Below, in pieces: positions 35,721-48,087 of a DNA stretch of 64,000 nt (the stretch's first letter is position 1; the number at the start of each line of letters is the position of its first letter). The translations under genes and the position numbers were made by a program. The notes beneath the pieces were generated by a model. The model saw nothing but the letters and a program-made list of their open reading frames with translations, ran no database searches and was not told the origin of the DNA. The stretch is from Lonicera japonica (lineage: Eukaryota > Streptophyta > Magnoliopsida > Dipsacales > Caprifoliaceae). The DNA is taken from positions 25,706-89,705 of the forward strand of contig JAKCWG010000306.1 of NCBI GenBank assembly GCA_021464415.1, in the 5' to 3' direction.

Positions 35721-36917
35721 TGATAAGTGTCTCAAATTGCTATTTAAACCTGCAAATAATATTTTTTTAGAATATAATTAATGCCTAAATTATGGAGGAA
35801 TAATATTTATTTTGTCTTTTTATAGGAAAGAAGTAAATTGTGATAATAAGGTGGAAGAAGTCTATTAAAGATCAAAAAGAAATATAAAGAAGAAAGAATA
35901 TTCCAATTCAATATTCTCTCATAATTAAAATACAACTCCTTATTCTTTCTTAATTAATTGAAATCATATTTGTTATTTCTTCTACAATTATACTATTCTA
36001 AACTTTTTAAACTTGTATCTCTTATTACTAAATATAGATCTATTCTCTACACCTAAAATCATAGAAAAAAGATAGAAAAAAATAGATAGAATATAAATAT
36101 TGTTAGAGAGTTACAAAGAGATAAAATCATCCATATATTAGTTGCCGTGTGGCCGAAGTATTGAAGGTGAATAAGTGGACAGCGTAAAGCCATGCAGTTC
36201 ACGCTAGTTCGAGCATCATAAACAGGGACGCTTTCTAGCTTTTTAATTATCTATAGTTTGTATTCAAGTACTTTAATTTTAAATTTTAATGATGAATTAT
36301 TATTTTATTTTAATGTATTATTTATTTAATATGCTTGGCTAAATTATCTCCCAAAAGGGAGGGATGAACTGCTATGGATGTAATGGGCTTATTTTAATTC
36401 TAATTAATTTTTAATTATTCGTCCCGAATTAAAATAGATTTTGAAATTACCATTATTATAACGTGTTTTCTTTCTAGTACTTTAATTATTTTTAAAATAA
36501 ATTATGGATATCTTGTGATCACTATAAATGAGGATATAGGCGATACCTATTTTTATTTACATTAGTTTTAAAGAAAGAATGATGGTGATTTTGAATTTGT
36601 TTATATAGTATGGATGAATATTAAAAATATAATTAAATACTTTTTTGTTTACGTACTTGCTAGATTTAATTTAATTGGTTTAGTTTCTTAGTTAAAATAA
36701 TTTCAAAAATCAAAATTTAAAAATTGTTTTAATCTAAATTCCTAAAATATTGGATTTCGACAAACTTTCCTACTTTTAAAGTATTAACTTGAATTTGTAT
36801 GGACTCTTACTTATTCGCTATACTAATTTAATTATTTTACATAAAAGTGGGGTTTTATTGTATTTAAGCGCGGAATTAAGTAACGACAAATTATTTATAA
36901 AATTTTCCCTTAAATCA
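35721..36917 (+). mobile_element. Solo LTR, gypsy-type family A
   Basis: TG...CA segment starting TGATAAGTGTC and ending CCTTAAATCA, homologous over its whole length to 52929-54187 in inverted orientation. That shared extent defines the ends. Flanks TGCGT (35716-35720) and TGCGC (36918-36922) match at 4 of 5, so no internal region remains: a product of LTR-LTR recombination. It contains a tRNA-like stretch at 36141-36215 with an A-box-like TGGCCGAAGTA and a B-box-like TAGTTCGAGCA. Gypsy rather than copia is inferred from similarity in layout to 45815-48087. Confidence 0.75.
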
Positions 36918-36922
36918 TGCGC

Positions 36923-37349
36923 ATACTTTTGTATTTTATCAAATTATTAAAAGTTGAGTTTGTTTGAAATATTTTAAATTAAGAAAATAAGTTTCTTTTA
37001 ATATTATTTTATGTTATTGTGTTAAAATTATTATTTAGTTAAACAGTGACTAATAAAACCAGTAGCACATGCTATATGAAACGCTTCAAATTATTTTTTG
37101 AGTTTTTATTGTGATATGATTTGTCACGAATGATAATAAAATGATTTAATTGAAAGTGTTATTGAAATAGTACTTTGTACACCTATTGTATAGAGATAAA
37201 AATTCAAAGTCAAATATATTTTAAAAGTGTTATTTTCAATAAACTTATGTTATTAATTAATTATAAAACTCAAAAGACGAAAATACTCATAAACACTTAT
37301 CATAATTTGAAATTGGGTTATCCTAGGTTTAGTTGGCAAATAAAACATT
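36923..37349. other. AT-rich intergenic DNA
   Basis: Nothing recognised. Confidence 0.4.
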
Positions 37350-37352
37350 TAA

Positions 37353-37669
37353 GGAATCTTGTTTGGTTGAGATTTTAAAGCATGTTTTGAAAAGTGAATT
37401 TAATTTTTGTTAAAGTTTTTTTCAACCAATTCAAAAAAACTTGTAAAAAAATTTAAAAAAATAGTCACAGTGGATCTTGTTTTATAGATCTCGATAATTA
37501 GTTTTCAAATATATTTTTTTTATCTAATTCCAATTTTTGAATTTAAAGTTATGGTGTTTTAAAAAAATTTTGAGAGAGAAAGTAAAGTGATTTGAGAAGT
37601 GTGCAATAAAGTTGACTTTTTGGTAAAAAATTTAAAAACTTGATTTTAAAATCCCAACCAAACACCACC
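37353..37669. mobile_element. Harbinger-like MITE
   Basis: Terminal inverted repeats share TGTTTGGTTG.GATTTTAAA (left GGAATCTTGTTTGGTTGAG, right CCCAACCAAACACCACC). TAA duplications lie at 37350-37352 and 37670-37672. 317 bp, non-coding. Confidence 0.8.
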
Positions 37670-37815
37670 TAAAGTTTAATTAAAAAAATAAAAATAGAAT
37701 AGGTCACATTAACCTGCTATAACAGGTTAAAGGATTTGACACCTCACCAATGTGTATTAATTATTGTCAGTACCCATCAATGGGTAGAAAGAGAAGGTAA
37801 CAATTGAAAACTCAT

Positions 37816-37817
<2 letters not shown>

Positions 37818-37850
<33 letters not shown>
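37818..37850. repeat. (AT)n microsatellite
   Basis: About 16 AT units, just outside the left end of the Mutator-like element. Confidence 0.95.
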
Positions 37851-37851
<1 letters not shown>

Positions 37852-37945
37852 CTGTGTGTATGTAAAAGATATTATTGAAGAGATTTTAGAGAGAGAAGAA
37901 GGATGTTGGATGGAGAGGGAATCGGAAGAGAAGAGTAATATATAT

Positions 37946-38391
37946 GAGAAATTATTGGTTACAACCGGGATACCACGTAATTATGTTGATGCGGTATCAC
38001 AGCCCAATGATATTAAGCCAAATCACCAGGTGAACCCATGTCAGCATTAACCAAAATATACCAGTAAATTTTTAAAACTTAACTCCGTTAATAAAAGATA
38101 ATTAAAAAGGGAAAAATTAAGAAGAATGCAAGTTACCAAAATTGGCGCCTATATTTTCTTCTCTCCTCTTCCTCATCGTCTTCTTCCCTTATTGCCTACT
38201 TTCCGTGCCTCTTTTTCTGAACTAGAATACTCTAATGGATACCACATCATTAAATCTCAAGAATCAAAGCCCCAACAAAGTATGTAACCGTGTAGCGCAC
38301 AGCCGCAAAGGTAACCCTCACGCACTCCTTGGATTACTCGTAAACCTTATTTTTTTAGTTTTACTTTCATCAGAATCATGTTATTTTTGTC
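37946..38391 (+). repeat. Left TIR of MULE
   Basis: Contains a pyrimidine-rich run (TTCTTCTCTCCTCTTCCTCA region) followed by a short frame (38235-38450) starting MDTTSLNLKNQSP. The right TIR repeats this frame in mirror image (40759-40947, minus strand) with few replacements. The layout resembles a promoter, leader and start codon carried by each TIR. Confidence 0.8.
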
Positions 38392-38843
38392 TACTAGCAA
38401 CAATAGCAGCAGAAATACCAACTGTAATAAGCATTGAATTAATTGATTGATAAAATTCTAAATGTTAAAGAACCTCTGGTCTTGGTTCAAAATTTATTTG
38501 TTTAAGGATTACATCACAAGCAGTAGAGATATTCAAGGACTAAATAAAGAAAAGAGAAACATAAATATCTGTGAACATGAGCCATTTTCAATAAATTAAG
38601 AGACAAAAATAATTATAGAGGACTTAGAGTGACTAGTATAAAAGACCAATCATTTGTAATAAAATATACAGAGAAACTTTGTAGCAAACTTTCGAATGAT
38701 TTAATCAATTTGATCAATCATGGAATGATGCCATGAAACAGAAAAGCACAGTCGAGATTATACAAGTATCAATTTGATCAAACACAAAACAATTTATAAT
38801 TTTTATAATTTTTTTTATCTTCTGTCATATGTTTGAATTTTAG

Positions 38844-39140
38844 GAACCGATATCAGTGACGAGGAGGATGACTTCAAACTGAAAATTAGAACCAAAGTTC
38901 ATGGTGAAGATGAAGCATATAAACTTTATTGCAGGTATGCTATACATAAGAGCTTCGAAGTTCGAAAAGGAAATATTCGCAAAATTGGAGAGGTTATCTG
39001 ACAACGGGAGTATATGTGCTCAAAAATAGGAATGTATTTGGACGGAGATCCCTTTGATAGGTGGAATGGCCTTGTAGGTTATCCTCCTATGGCGCCCCCT
39101 AACCCGTTCAATCCAAAGTTGTTTGAGCTAGCTAAAACCG
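38844..39140 (+). pseudogene. FAR1-type DNA-binding domain exon
   Basis: After a pyrimidine-rich stretch ending in AG (38843) the frame reads an acidic start (DISDEEDD), then KVHGEDEAYKLYCRYAIHKS and FEVRKGNIRK, then EYMCSKIG. This matches the FAR1 DNA-binding domain (EEAY.FY..YA...GF.VRKG... CS..G) found in Mutator-derived FHY3/FAR1 transcription factors and in related MULE transposases. A TGA at 38999-39001 interrupts it where tryptophan would fit. The frame continues open with a proline-rich tail (GYPPMAPPNPFNPK) to a GTAATA near 39140 that could be a splice donor. No transposase catalytic core or SWIM zinc finger follows, so only the N-terminal part survives. It was either an original part of the MULE or captured by it. 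Confidence 0.75.
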
Positions 39141-40794
39141 TAATACCTTTACCTTTACATCTTTATTTTGCATATACTTTTTGATTTAAATTATATAGTT
39201 CTCTTGTTCTTTCGGTCATTACATTTTAATGTACTTATATATTCAGGTTCATTGAATCCTCCGCGATATCTCCCAATTTTAGTTTTACTAGTTTGCTTCA
39301 AAGCAATGAGCAAATGCATATCTTACTGATGAGGTAATGATATATCATATTAATGATATATATATATATATATATATATTCTTTCATATTACTAATATCA
39401 GACACCTGTTTGTAGGGACTATCCACAAATCTTGTAGGAAACTACATGAACAAAGTGTTATCAATTGGTAGTTAGGTACAAGTATATCGAATTTTTATTT
39501 GATGATAACTAGATATCATGTGATTATTATGGTATTAACAAATTCCACTTGATCTTTATGTACAGGACCCATCACTGCATGTGCTAAACCATTTGAATGC
39601 GGAAAGCTGGAAAAAATAGAATAACAGTAGAAGATTCTAAAAGAAGATCATAAACTTATAACTAAATGAGTGGAGAGTCAATATGGAAAAGCCTTTTCTC
39701 TAGCAAAGTTCTTAGCTTGCATACTGTAAAACTTCATTAATTTGTCTTAGTTGCATAAAATTTGTGCTGAGTGCTGACCTTCTCTTTTTTTCCAAATACT
39801 TTATGTTGAGTATTTTAATTGGATTTTAGAACATTGGAGTGCAAAAGTAAAACCCGACTTTTAATTCCGGATGAAGGTTAAGTTTGTATTTTATATATAT
39901 ATAACCTTCTCCTCTCTAAATTCAACATTCAAGTCTAATTAGTTTTGTAACACAAACGATATATATAATTACAACAATGAGTTATAACGTGATGATTGAA
40001 ATTGAACAATATCTGATAATCATAACTTGACTTCTCATACAAATTTTCAATATTCAAGAGTATATAATATATAGCAAATAATCTCCTTTCTCTTTGCACA
40101 ATAGTAATATAAAGCAATTATCACTTAAACATCAAAACTAGTATCACACAGCAGCACTATATTGAATTTTTGAATATCGAAAAGGCATCGAGATTAAACT
40201 TTGTGGTCGATTGCTCGAGGTTCACCGATCTTTGACATTCAATTTTCAGCTACGTGCCCGTGATGTAAGCTCATTGCGCATCGCCCAAGAATAACAAATC
40301 AAAACTTGAAATTAGTGTATTGTTTGTACCAAGAAGAACAAAAAAAATGCTTCAAATTAAGTCATGAAGCATCTATCTACGTATGTATGTATGTATCAGG
40401 GGGCAAGTAATATTTGTAAGTTTAGCAAGCATATAAATTTATTTACATATATATGAATGAATTAGTAGTGCATTTGTAGCAGCACTAACCACCTACCTAA
40501 CTAATAGAAAACCATATTCAGTAACCTTGAGTGACAAACCAATGCTAAAGAAAGTATTAGCATTATGTTAACTAGCAACATAATTTTCGTACATCCAGTT
40601 TATCATTAATTTAATTAAATTATGTCTTCTCTTGAGGACTTTTTGTTGTTCTTCTAGGTTCTAAGAACTTTAGGGTTTGCAATTGAGAAAATTAGGAGAT
40701 ATTCTGAATTTGGAATACAACCATATCAGAAGTGAAGGTGAGAGAATTCGTAACACAGTTAACTTACGAGACTATATATTTTGAAAATGGTATA
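39141..40794. other. MULE interior without recognisable gene
   Basis: AT-rich. A (TA)n run lies at 39357-39378 and a (GTAT)4 run at about 40381-40396. No transposase motif is found. Confidence 0.5.
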
Positions 40795-41240
40795 AAAATA
40801 ACATGATTCCGAGGAAAGTAAAACAAAAAAAATAAGATCTACGAGTAATCCAAGGAGTGCGTGAGGGTTACCTATGCAGCTGTGCGCTACACGGTTACAT
40901 ACTTTGCTGGGGCTTTGATTCTTGAGATTTAATGATGTCGTATCCATTATAGCATTCTAGTTCAGAAAAAGAGGCACAAAAAGTTGGCAATAAGGGAAGA
41001 AGACAATGAGGAAGAGGAGAGAAGAAAATATAGGCACCAATTTTGGTAAGTTGGATTCTTCTTAATTTTTCCCTTTTTAATTATCTTTTATTAACGGAGT
41101 TAAGTTTTAAAAATCTACTGGTATATTTTGGTTGATGCTGACATGGGTTCACCTGGTGATTTGGCTCTATATCATTGGGCTGTGATACCACATCAACATA
41201 ATTACGTGGTATCCCGGTTGTAACCAATAATTTCTCAATA
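40795..41240 (-). repeat. Right TIR of MULE
   Basis: Inverted copy of 37946-38391. Its minus-strand frame starting at 40947 repeats the MDTTSLNLKNQSP sequence. Confidence 0.8.
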
Positions 41241-41839
41241 TTATATAGAGGGGGGAAAGTGTGGGTTGTACTGCCATTTTTCTAATTCCGTCGGTAAATA
41301 TTAAAATTAGAATAAGAAATTACATAGTGGTTCACCGATCGGTATTTGAAATTAAAAACCACACTAAACCCCCAATTTTTTTGGTATTTTCAAGTAATTT
41401 TGGGTTAATCCAATTTGTTTAGAATTTTGGTAACACTATTATCTGTGGTACTTTTTTTGTAAAATATTATTTCAGGAAATATGCAGTTGGTAATGGGAAG
41501 AAAAATTAAAATGATAAAAAAGTCGTTAAGTTATGTGTAAAATATTATTTTAAGCGTAAGATAAGAGTAAGTTTATGGATAAATTTACAGAGGGTAAAAT
41601 AACTTGGTTGCCTTACTTTCTCATGGAGTAGCGCAAAGAAAGATTTTGATACTTTGGTTATATTGATAAAGATTACAATCCATGTATTTTTAGAACTTTT
41701 GTATTTATTCTTTAATAATTTAATTAACATAGCATTATATCACTGTCAACAGTCATTTTCTTTAATTTACTCAATTTCTCCTTCTAGAAAAAATAATTTT
41801 GATTTTCATTTAAGTTCTAAACAAACGTACGTTAAGCAA
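41241..41839. other. AT-rich intergenic DNA
   Basis: No gene or repeat recognised. Confidence 0.4.
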
Positions 41840-41990
41840 AGCATTCAATATTAAACTAACAAAGAACAAAAGAAAGTAATATTAAACAATAACTATTCAA
41901 TACTAAACTAGCAAAGAGTAAAAGAAAAATAATAGTAAACAAGAAACATCCCATACTAAGTAATTAACTAACAAAGAGTAAAACAAAGTT
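41840..41990. repeat. Short tandem array, about 55-bp unit
   Basis: Three imperfect copies of a unit with ATACTAA.CTA.CAAAGAGTAAAA and CAATA/AACAT words. Confidence 0.6.
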
Positions 41991-41995
41991 ATTTA

Positions 41996-42310
41996 GGCTC
42001 CGTTTGATAGCAACATGGAAAATAAAAATAAAAACAACTAATTTGGGTGAAAAAAATAAAAAATAAATTGAGGCATATAGTGAGATACTCCCCATGTTAT
42101 AATTATTTTTGTCAGTATATGTCCTCCATCATCCTTTAATATTTTGTGAAAAAAAATTATGTAACATTATCCAAAGAAATTTTTTTCCTGAAAAAAAGCA
42201 AAAAATAACATTAAGAGTTAATCTCATCACATTCCTTAACTTAGTTTCCAACTTCTCACCTAAATTAGTTATTTTTATTTTTATTTTCTATGTTGCTATC
42301 AAACGGAGTC
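41996..42310. mobile_element. Tourist-like MITE
   Basis: Left GGCTCCGTTTGATAGCAACA and right TTGCTATCAAACGGAGTC are inverted repeats. TTA at 41993-41995 and TCA at 42311-42313 look like a duplication with one change. Same family as 11804-12088. Confidence 0.85.
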
Positions 42311-42691
42311 TCAGAGTTTACCAACAAAATTAAAAGTTCGTATTTTTGATCTAAGTCAAATAGGCTACATTACAATCTCATCACTTCAACACATAAAAAT
42401 GTGTGGCTAGAATTACTTGACTTGTTTTTGGAGGAGAAAAATCAATTGACCTTTCTTATTTGAAAAGATTAATTAGAAAAATAGGACTAACAATTTAAGA
42501 AAATTAAAATTAAAATTGAGATTATTAATTTGAGACAAAAGAAGTATAATTTATTTTGGTAATTTTAATATATTTACTTTCGGTCATTTTGAAATTAGTA
42601 TTTTCAGTATTACTTTTAGATAGTTTAAGTATTTTACCTTTTCGGTATTTATGGTACAGTAATTCAGTATTTCTAATTTTTATAGGGTTAC

Positions 42692-44965
42692 TGCTGGTCG
42701 GAAATCAACCCTAGAGGAGGGTAAATTGGGTTTTAAAAACTTAATGCGGAATTATTGTTTTTTCGAAAATTGCTTAAGCAAAACAAATTTACTAAACAAG
42801 TTTATCAAGGAACACAAGAAATAATCAAACAAACAATCAATCCAAAGACAAGCAATAATAAAGCAAGTAAATAGAGAGCTTGAGTTAGAAAGATTAAACC
42901 AATTGGAAATCCAAGGCTTTTTGTCCTCACGGTTTTGGTTTACCAAACCATAGTTCACGCTCGGTTAGTTCCCCAAGAATTTTAACTAAAATCAATCTCC
43001 TTCCGAGTGAAAATCAAACCTCTACAAGTGTTGTTGTCTTACACACTCTATAAGTATTGATACACCACAATACTCTCACAAGAATCCCTCTTGCTAATCT
43101 ATGAGATTTACCTCTAACAAATACTAAACAATAATTTACCTTTTTGTTTTCCTATGAGATTTACCTCTCACAAATGAATACAAATTGTTTGGTGATTCAC
43201 ACCAATTAACAACAACTCTCAAGTGTTTAAAGAATACAAGTGAAACTCACACTAGAGTTACTTGTTTGATCAATATTTAGCTCAATAAGTATGACTGATC
43301 AAAAATAATTTCTTGAATCTTTTGATATTGAAGATAGATGAAGAATATAGTATATGAATTGATATGATCCGGCCGAGCTCCAGTTTTTACTCAGCCATGG
43401 TGGTTCATGGCATTTTAAATAATGATCCACACAGGATGAATTACAAGGATAGAGCATGAAAATTCAAAAGGAATTTCATAGAATTCCACATGCTTGATGC
43501 AAGAAGCTTAAACGATGATTATGCATTCCATGGGTTCCTAAAAATTGGGCGTGGAAGTTCAAGAGGTTAAAACCGCAAGGAGGCCATTGAAATAGTCTAA
43601 AAGATATTAATTTAAGTTGTTTTTAAATTAATATGGTTTCTTGAGTCTCATTATTCAATTAGGAATTAGATTAGTAGTTTCCTTTTTGAATAAGTTTTTA
43701 TATTATTTTTATTATTAATTTTCTTATTGTATTAGGAATATTCTAGGAGTTATTATTTTCCTTTTCTAAGTAGGAATTAGTTTTCTTTTTGAATTAGGAT
43801 TAAGGCTTTGTTTACTCCTATTTAAAGGAGGCACATTATTGTTTTAATATTAAGAGTTTGATGATTAAAAAAATTAGAGTGTTTTCTCTTTGTGTTCTCT
43901 AATAACATGTTCAACATGTTGAATTGAATTAATTCAATAGTTCTTGACTTATCAATCAATTCTCCATCAATTGATTGTTTGTCTTCGACTATACCAAGGT
44001 TCATTCTCGTTAGAGGGAATTGGGTTGCGATTCCACCTCCATCATATTCCCGTGGTTCCAAGGTTCTTGCGTTTTCAGCGTCAAGGTTTGCGGATTTATC
44101 TTAGTTGGATAGAAATACGATCGTAGTTCGCGTCATGAATGATTCAAGGTGTACAAAATGTGTCTTGGATATTGTATATATAGTCCCAAAAGTGATATAG
44201 CCGTTTTTGAGGTTTGGTAGAAGTTTGGTACCAAAATGGTTAAAAATCAGAAATCGAACAGCTATATTCTGAAACATCAGTCGACTGAGCAAAGCTCATC
44301 AGTCGATTGATGGACCCTTGGTCGACTGAGCAAAGCTGCTTAGTCTACTGATGGGCTCTGTCCATCAGGCCAAAATTTTAATTTTTGCACTTTTGCATAT
44401 AAGCTCAAAAAATGCTTTGGGGACTTCAAAAATAAGTTCCTAAGCACCCATTTTCGAGAAAACTCAAAATATGATCATTTGAATCTAACACGAATTTATT
44501 TCAAAACCAGTTTTTGTAAGAATGATGTTTTGAAATGATTTTTGATTCAAACTGATTTTGATCAATCTAAGAATGAAATAACAATGTATATGAGCTTTAT
44601 AAATAACCAAATAAGAAACTTTACATAAATCCTAAGCACTCACTCAAATATCGAATTAACGAGTCTTTGAATGCTTCGATTTGTTTCTTTAATTTGATCT
44701 CCACTTGAAGCTTTTGCATGTGATCCTTGATCTTGATCTCCATGGATTTGCATTGTGATGAGATTGATCTTCTTTCTAGTCCAATACTTTGTTGACTTAA
44801 TTGGATATTGATTGAATAATCCTTGTCAAGCTTCTTTTGAGGAATCATGCTATTCTTGATATTCCATATAAATGAACTAAAAACTTATATCAAGAAACAA
44901 CTTAAATTACACATGATTGATTTATTGTTATTATCAAAATAAGATTAAGACCTTCTAGGTCAACA
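42692..44965 (-). repeat. 3' LTR of gag-only copia, with insertion
   Basis: Collinear with 48778-50253 except for the solo LTR at 43360-44135. It contains repeated GTCGACTGAGCAAAGCT / CAGTCGAC words (44280-44345) that also appear in the partner LTR near 49585-49612. Confidence 0.85.
43360..44135 (+). mobile_element. Solo LTR nested in the 3' LTR
   Basis: 776 bp starting TGATATGATCCGG and ending GTTCGCGTCA, bounded by perfect 5-bp duplications TGAAT (43355-43359, 44136-44140). The uninterrupted target is visible in the sister LTR near 49439. A TATA-like CCTATTTAAAGG lies at about 43818. No internal region or second LTR remains. Whether it is copia or gypsy cannot be told from the LTR alone. 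Confidence 0.92.
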
Positions 44966-45814
44966 ATCTCCCGCTTTTTGATGATGACAATATGTTAATG
45001 TGTATTTTCAATAACAAGCATAAAAACATATAAGTAAATGATATATGCTTCCCTTCAATTTATACATACATAAAATAAATGATTATTAAAAGCATTGTAA
45101 GTATTTGAGATAGTTTTAAAACCAACAAAACATTTTTTTATCTCAAATAAGGTTTTCAAAAGAAAACAAGTATCAATATTAAAGACATAAAGCAATTAAA
45201 GTCCTACCAACATTGATCACCACCAACACACATTTTCTCCCCTTATGGAAACATCAAAAAGGCATCAAGGCCATGGAAAGAAAATAGTAGCCGCCTTGTG
45301 TGCTTCATCGATGAGGCAAAAATTTGTATGCCCTTCCATCTTTTGCCATAAGGCAAAGATTGGCCGTTTCTTCATCACTTGACTCAATATCGGATTCGTC
45401 TTCATCCGAGTCGTTTGAATGTTCTTTGAGAGCATGCTTCAATGTTTTGTGTAGCTCTTCCCTCTTTGCTTTCTTCTCTTTTTTCTCTTCTTTTCTAACC
45501 GAACAATTTAACTTGTAATGTCCCAGTTTTTGACAATAGAAACACTTCCTTTCCTCATTATCAACTTTTCGATGACTTGATCTATCATTGAGGATTTTTG
45601 AGGATGAGGGATCGTTGTTGATCTTCCCTTGTAAGTACTTCTTCTGTGCTAAGAATTTATCAAATTTCCTAGAGATAAGAGCCATGTCTCCATCTTCTCT
45701 TGTTGAGCCTTTTTCATTCTTTTCTTTATTTGGCTTTAAAGCAAAGATTGTCATTGGATTTGCTTTCTCTCCTCCTTCTTCTCTTTGCAACTCCTTCTCA
45801 TAGGTTTTGAGAGA

Positions 45815-48087
45815 TGATTAAACCAAAATATTGCATTTTTATACATATTTAGAGAGCTTAATATGCATGACTTTGATTCTAATTATCCTAAATTGTTAAG
45901 AATTGAGTTTTTATCATGAAATAGGATAATATGTTTGTTTCTAGTGCATTTTAGCCTTTTACAGGTTAAAAATGAACAAGAATGAATCCAAAAGCAAATT
46001 CCCCCAAAATTAGTCATTGTTGGTCAAATTTGGAGCTAAATTGTGTTCAAGAAGAGAACCGAAAGCAATTCTCCAGCTCAAGCATGAAGGGAGTGGATGA
46101 AAGAGACTAAGAGAAGCCGATAAATCATCCAAAGCGCAAAAAAAGTCACTTAAATCAATTCGGGAAATTTTCGGATGACGAAGAGATCCACTGCGCGCAA
46201 CGTCTTTGTTACAGCGATTTTTGGTATTTATCCGTGCAGAATTTGAAGAAAAATCCGGAGATAAAAGTTGTAGATCTCTGAATTAGCTACGCGTGGGCAA
46301 AAACCTTGCGTCAATCGGAGTTCGGAGCGCAAAGTTATGGCCAAAATAAGAACAGTGCACCGGAAGAGCAGATTCTAGTGCGAATAAATAAAATAATTGA
46401 AGGTGCAAGAAATTATCGAAAGTGGGCCTAGCCTAGATGGTTTGCATGAGAAGTTCTATCCTTATGGTCTCGGGTTCAAGTCCCATGGGTTGCAATTTAA
46501 CACACCTAATTAAATTAGGTTTATAATATATATAAATCAATCATCATCATCACACAACAGCAGCCGAGCAGCAGCAATCAACACTAACAGCCGTCCCTTT
46601 CCTTTTTCTCTTTTTCTCCATTCTCTCTCTCTCCATTATTTCTTTTTTCTTTCTTTCTTTGTTTAATTTTTCTTTTCCAACATTAAAACTTCGTTTGTGT
46701 TGCTTCAATTATTTTTCTTTGGCATTAATTTGGAGTTAAAGACGAAGGGTTTGAGTTCATTACTGAAGATTAATTTCAGAATTTAATTATTGGTCTACCC
46801 GCGTACCTCAATTTTAGGTTCTCAATTTATTTACTGCTTTTTTAATTTTTATTATAAATTTTGCATGCTTATGATTTTAATTGCTTTTCAATTTATAAAT
46901 TTATATACGCTGTTTTATTTAATTAATTTATCGAGCATGAATTTATTAGATATGTTTGGCTAGTTCGTTAGTTAGGGGTCCGTAAGGAACGGGTATGCCG
47001 ACGCGGTAATTTTTAGGATCCGAATTCAATTCTAATTAATTTTTCATTGGAATAGGTCATTATAAATCTGATTTTTATTAAATTATTATCTTAGTATGCT
47101 AATCACATATTTTTATAATAAATTTAATAAAATCTTTCCGACAAAAGAACCAAACTAGTTTGAATCTTTGTTTTTGTGCTAAATCCTAATCGGTCGAGTT
47201 AGGGAGCAGTCTATACTCTCTAAAGTAATTGGTTTTGTATTTTTTTTGATTTCAAACTAGAGCGCACTGTTTTCGGTAATATTTTTAATCCTTACTTTTT
47301 GATACCGAAATTGTCAATTTTGTGTTTTCACTGCCCGTTTTAGTTTAAATTTGATTTTAATCATGTTTTAACATATTTGAATTAAATTGTGGCTTTTACT
47401 TAATATTTCTAAACTCACTTTTAATAAAAGGTTTTGTAGTGTCAAGCACTACTTCACTTTAATAAACAAGTGTTTTCGGTAAAATTAAGTAATGCGAATT
47501 TATTTCATAATTAGTATTGGTACGTATAGTTCATGTCACGTATGAATTATTGCGAAAAATATGAGTTTATGAGATCAATTAGCTTGTGGAAAGTAGGCTG
47601 ATTTTTAAAGAAAAATTAATTAGAAAAGGATTCTCGGTCCACCGAATTTCCCGTTGTGTTGCCCAGAACTTATGAATACCCCTAACACTTTTTGTTCTTA
47701 ATTTTAGTTAAAGTTTTTCACGCGTTTAATTAATTTAGCACGCTATTTTTATTATTTAATTTATTTAACTTTATTCCATGTTCATTTTATGTTAGTTTAG
47801 TTTCCGTTGGCATTGCAATGTTTCGCTACTTTTAGAATTAGTTTTAGTTGCGTGTTTTATTTATTTATATTGCCTTTAGTTAGTTTACTTATTAATTCTC
47901 ATTCCATTCCCTCCATATTTCATCTAGATCTTTTCTTTATTTTTCTATTCTTCCTTTTGAAAGAAATTTTCCTAAGTTAAAGAATTACCCTCCTCCTCGT
48001 GGATCGACCTCGGACTTACCGAGTTTTTATTACTTGACCGACCACCTGCACTTGGGTGTAATAATTCGTGTTGTTTTTGCCGGATCA
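45815..48087 (+). mobile_element. Solo LTR (2273 bp), gypsy-type, nested in gag
   Basis: Starts TGATTAAACC and ends TGCCGGATCA, with perfect 5-bp duplications AGAGA (45810-45814, 48088-48092). Removing it plus one copy rejoins the gag frame. TATATATAAATC (about 46528) is a TATA candidate. A tRNA-like stretch at 46430-46484 has an A-box-like AGCCTAGATGG and a good B box GGGTTCAAGTCCC. The 3' part includes GATCGACCTCGGACTTACC and CACCTGCACTTGGGTGTAAT, words common in plant gypsy LTRs. Parts (ATATG.TTGGCTA, TCTAATTAATTTTTMATT) are shared with family A solo LTRs. Confidence 0.9.
46430..46484 (+). promoter_or_regulatory. tRNA-like pol III box pair inside LTR
   Basis: A-box-like AGCCTAGATGG (46430-46440) and B-box GGGTTCAAGTCCC (46472-46484), 31 nt apart, within the usual A-B distance. 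It could be an old SINE insertion or an intrinsic LTR element. It does not fold into a complete tRNA that I can support. Confidence 0.5.

Larger units (their letters stand above)
37946..41240 (+). mobile_element. Mutator-like element (MULE) with long TIRs
   Basis: The segments 37946-38391 and about 40795-41240 are inverted copies, roughly 90 percent identical by eye, both starting at the outer edge GAGAAATTATTGGTTACAAC. TIRs of about 445 bp are typical of Mutator elements. Between them lies a FAR1-type exon (38844-39140) with plausible splice signals, and otherwise AT-rich DNA. The 9-bp target duplication is not clear because both flanks are AT-repeats. The element is about 3.3 kb, too short for an intact transposase gene, so it is a deletion derivative or a carrier of a captured gene piece. 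Confidence 0.8.

Noticed and set aside
36141..36215. tRNA-Ser/Leu gene
   Set aside because: The A-box-like part is suggestive, but the arms do not pair as a cloverleaf and the segment repeats in the second solo LTR.
46430..46484. Functional tRNA gene
   Set aside because: Only the A and B boxes match; no complete cloverleaf or terminator fits, and it lies in an LTR.
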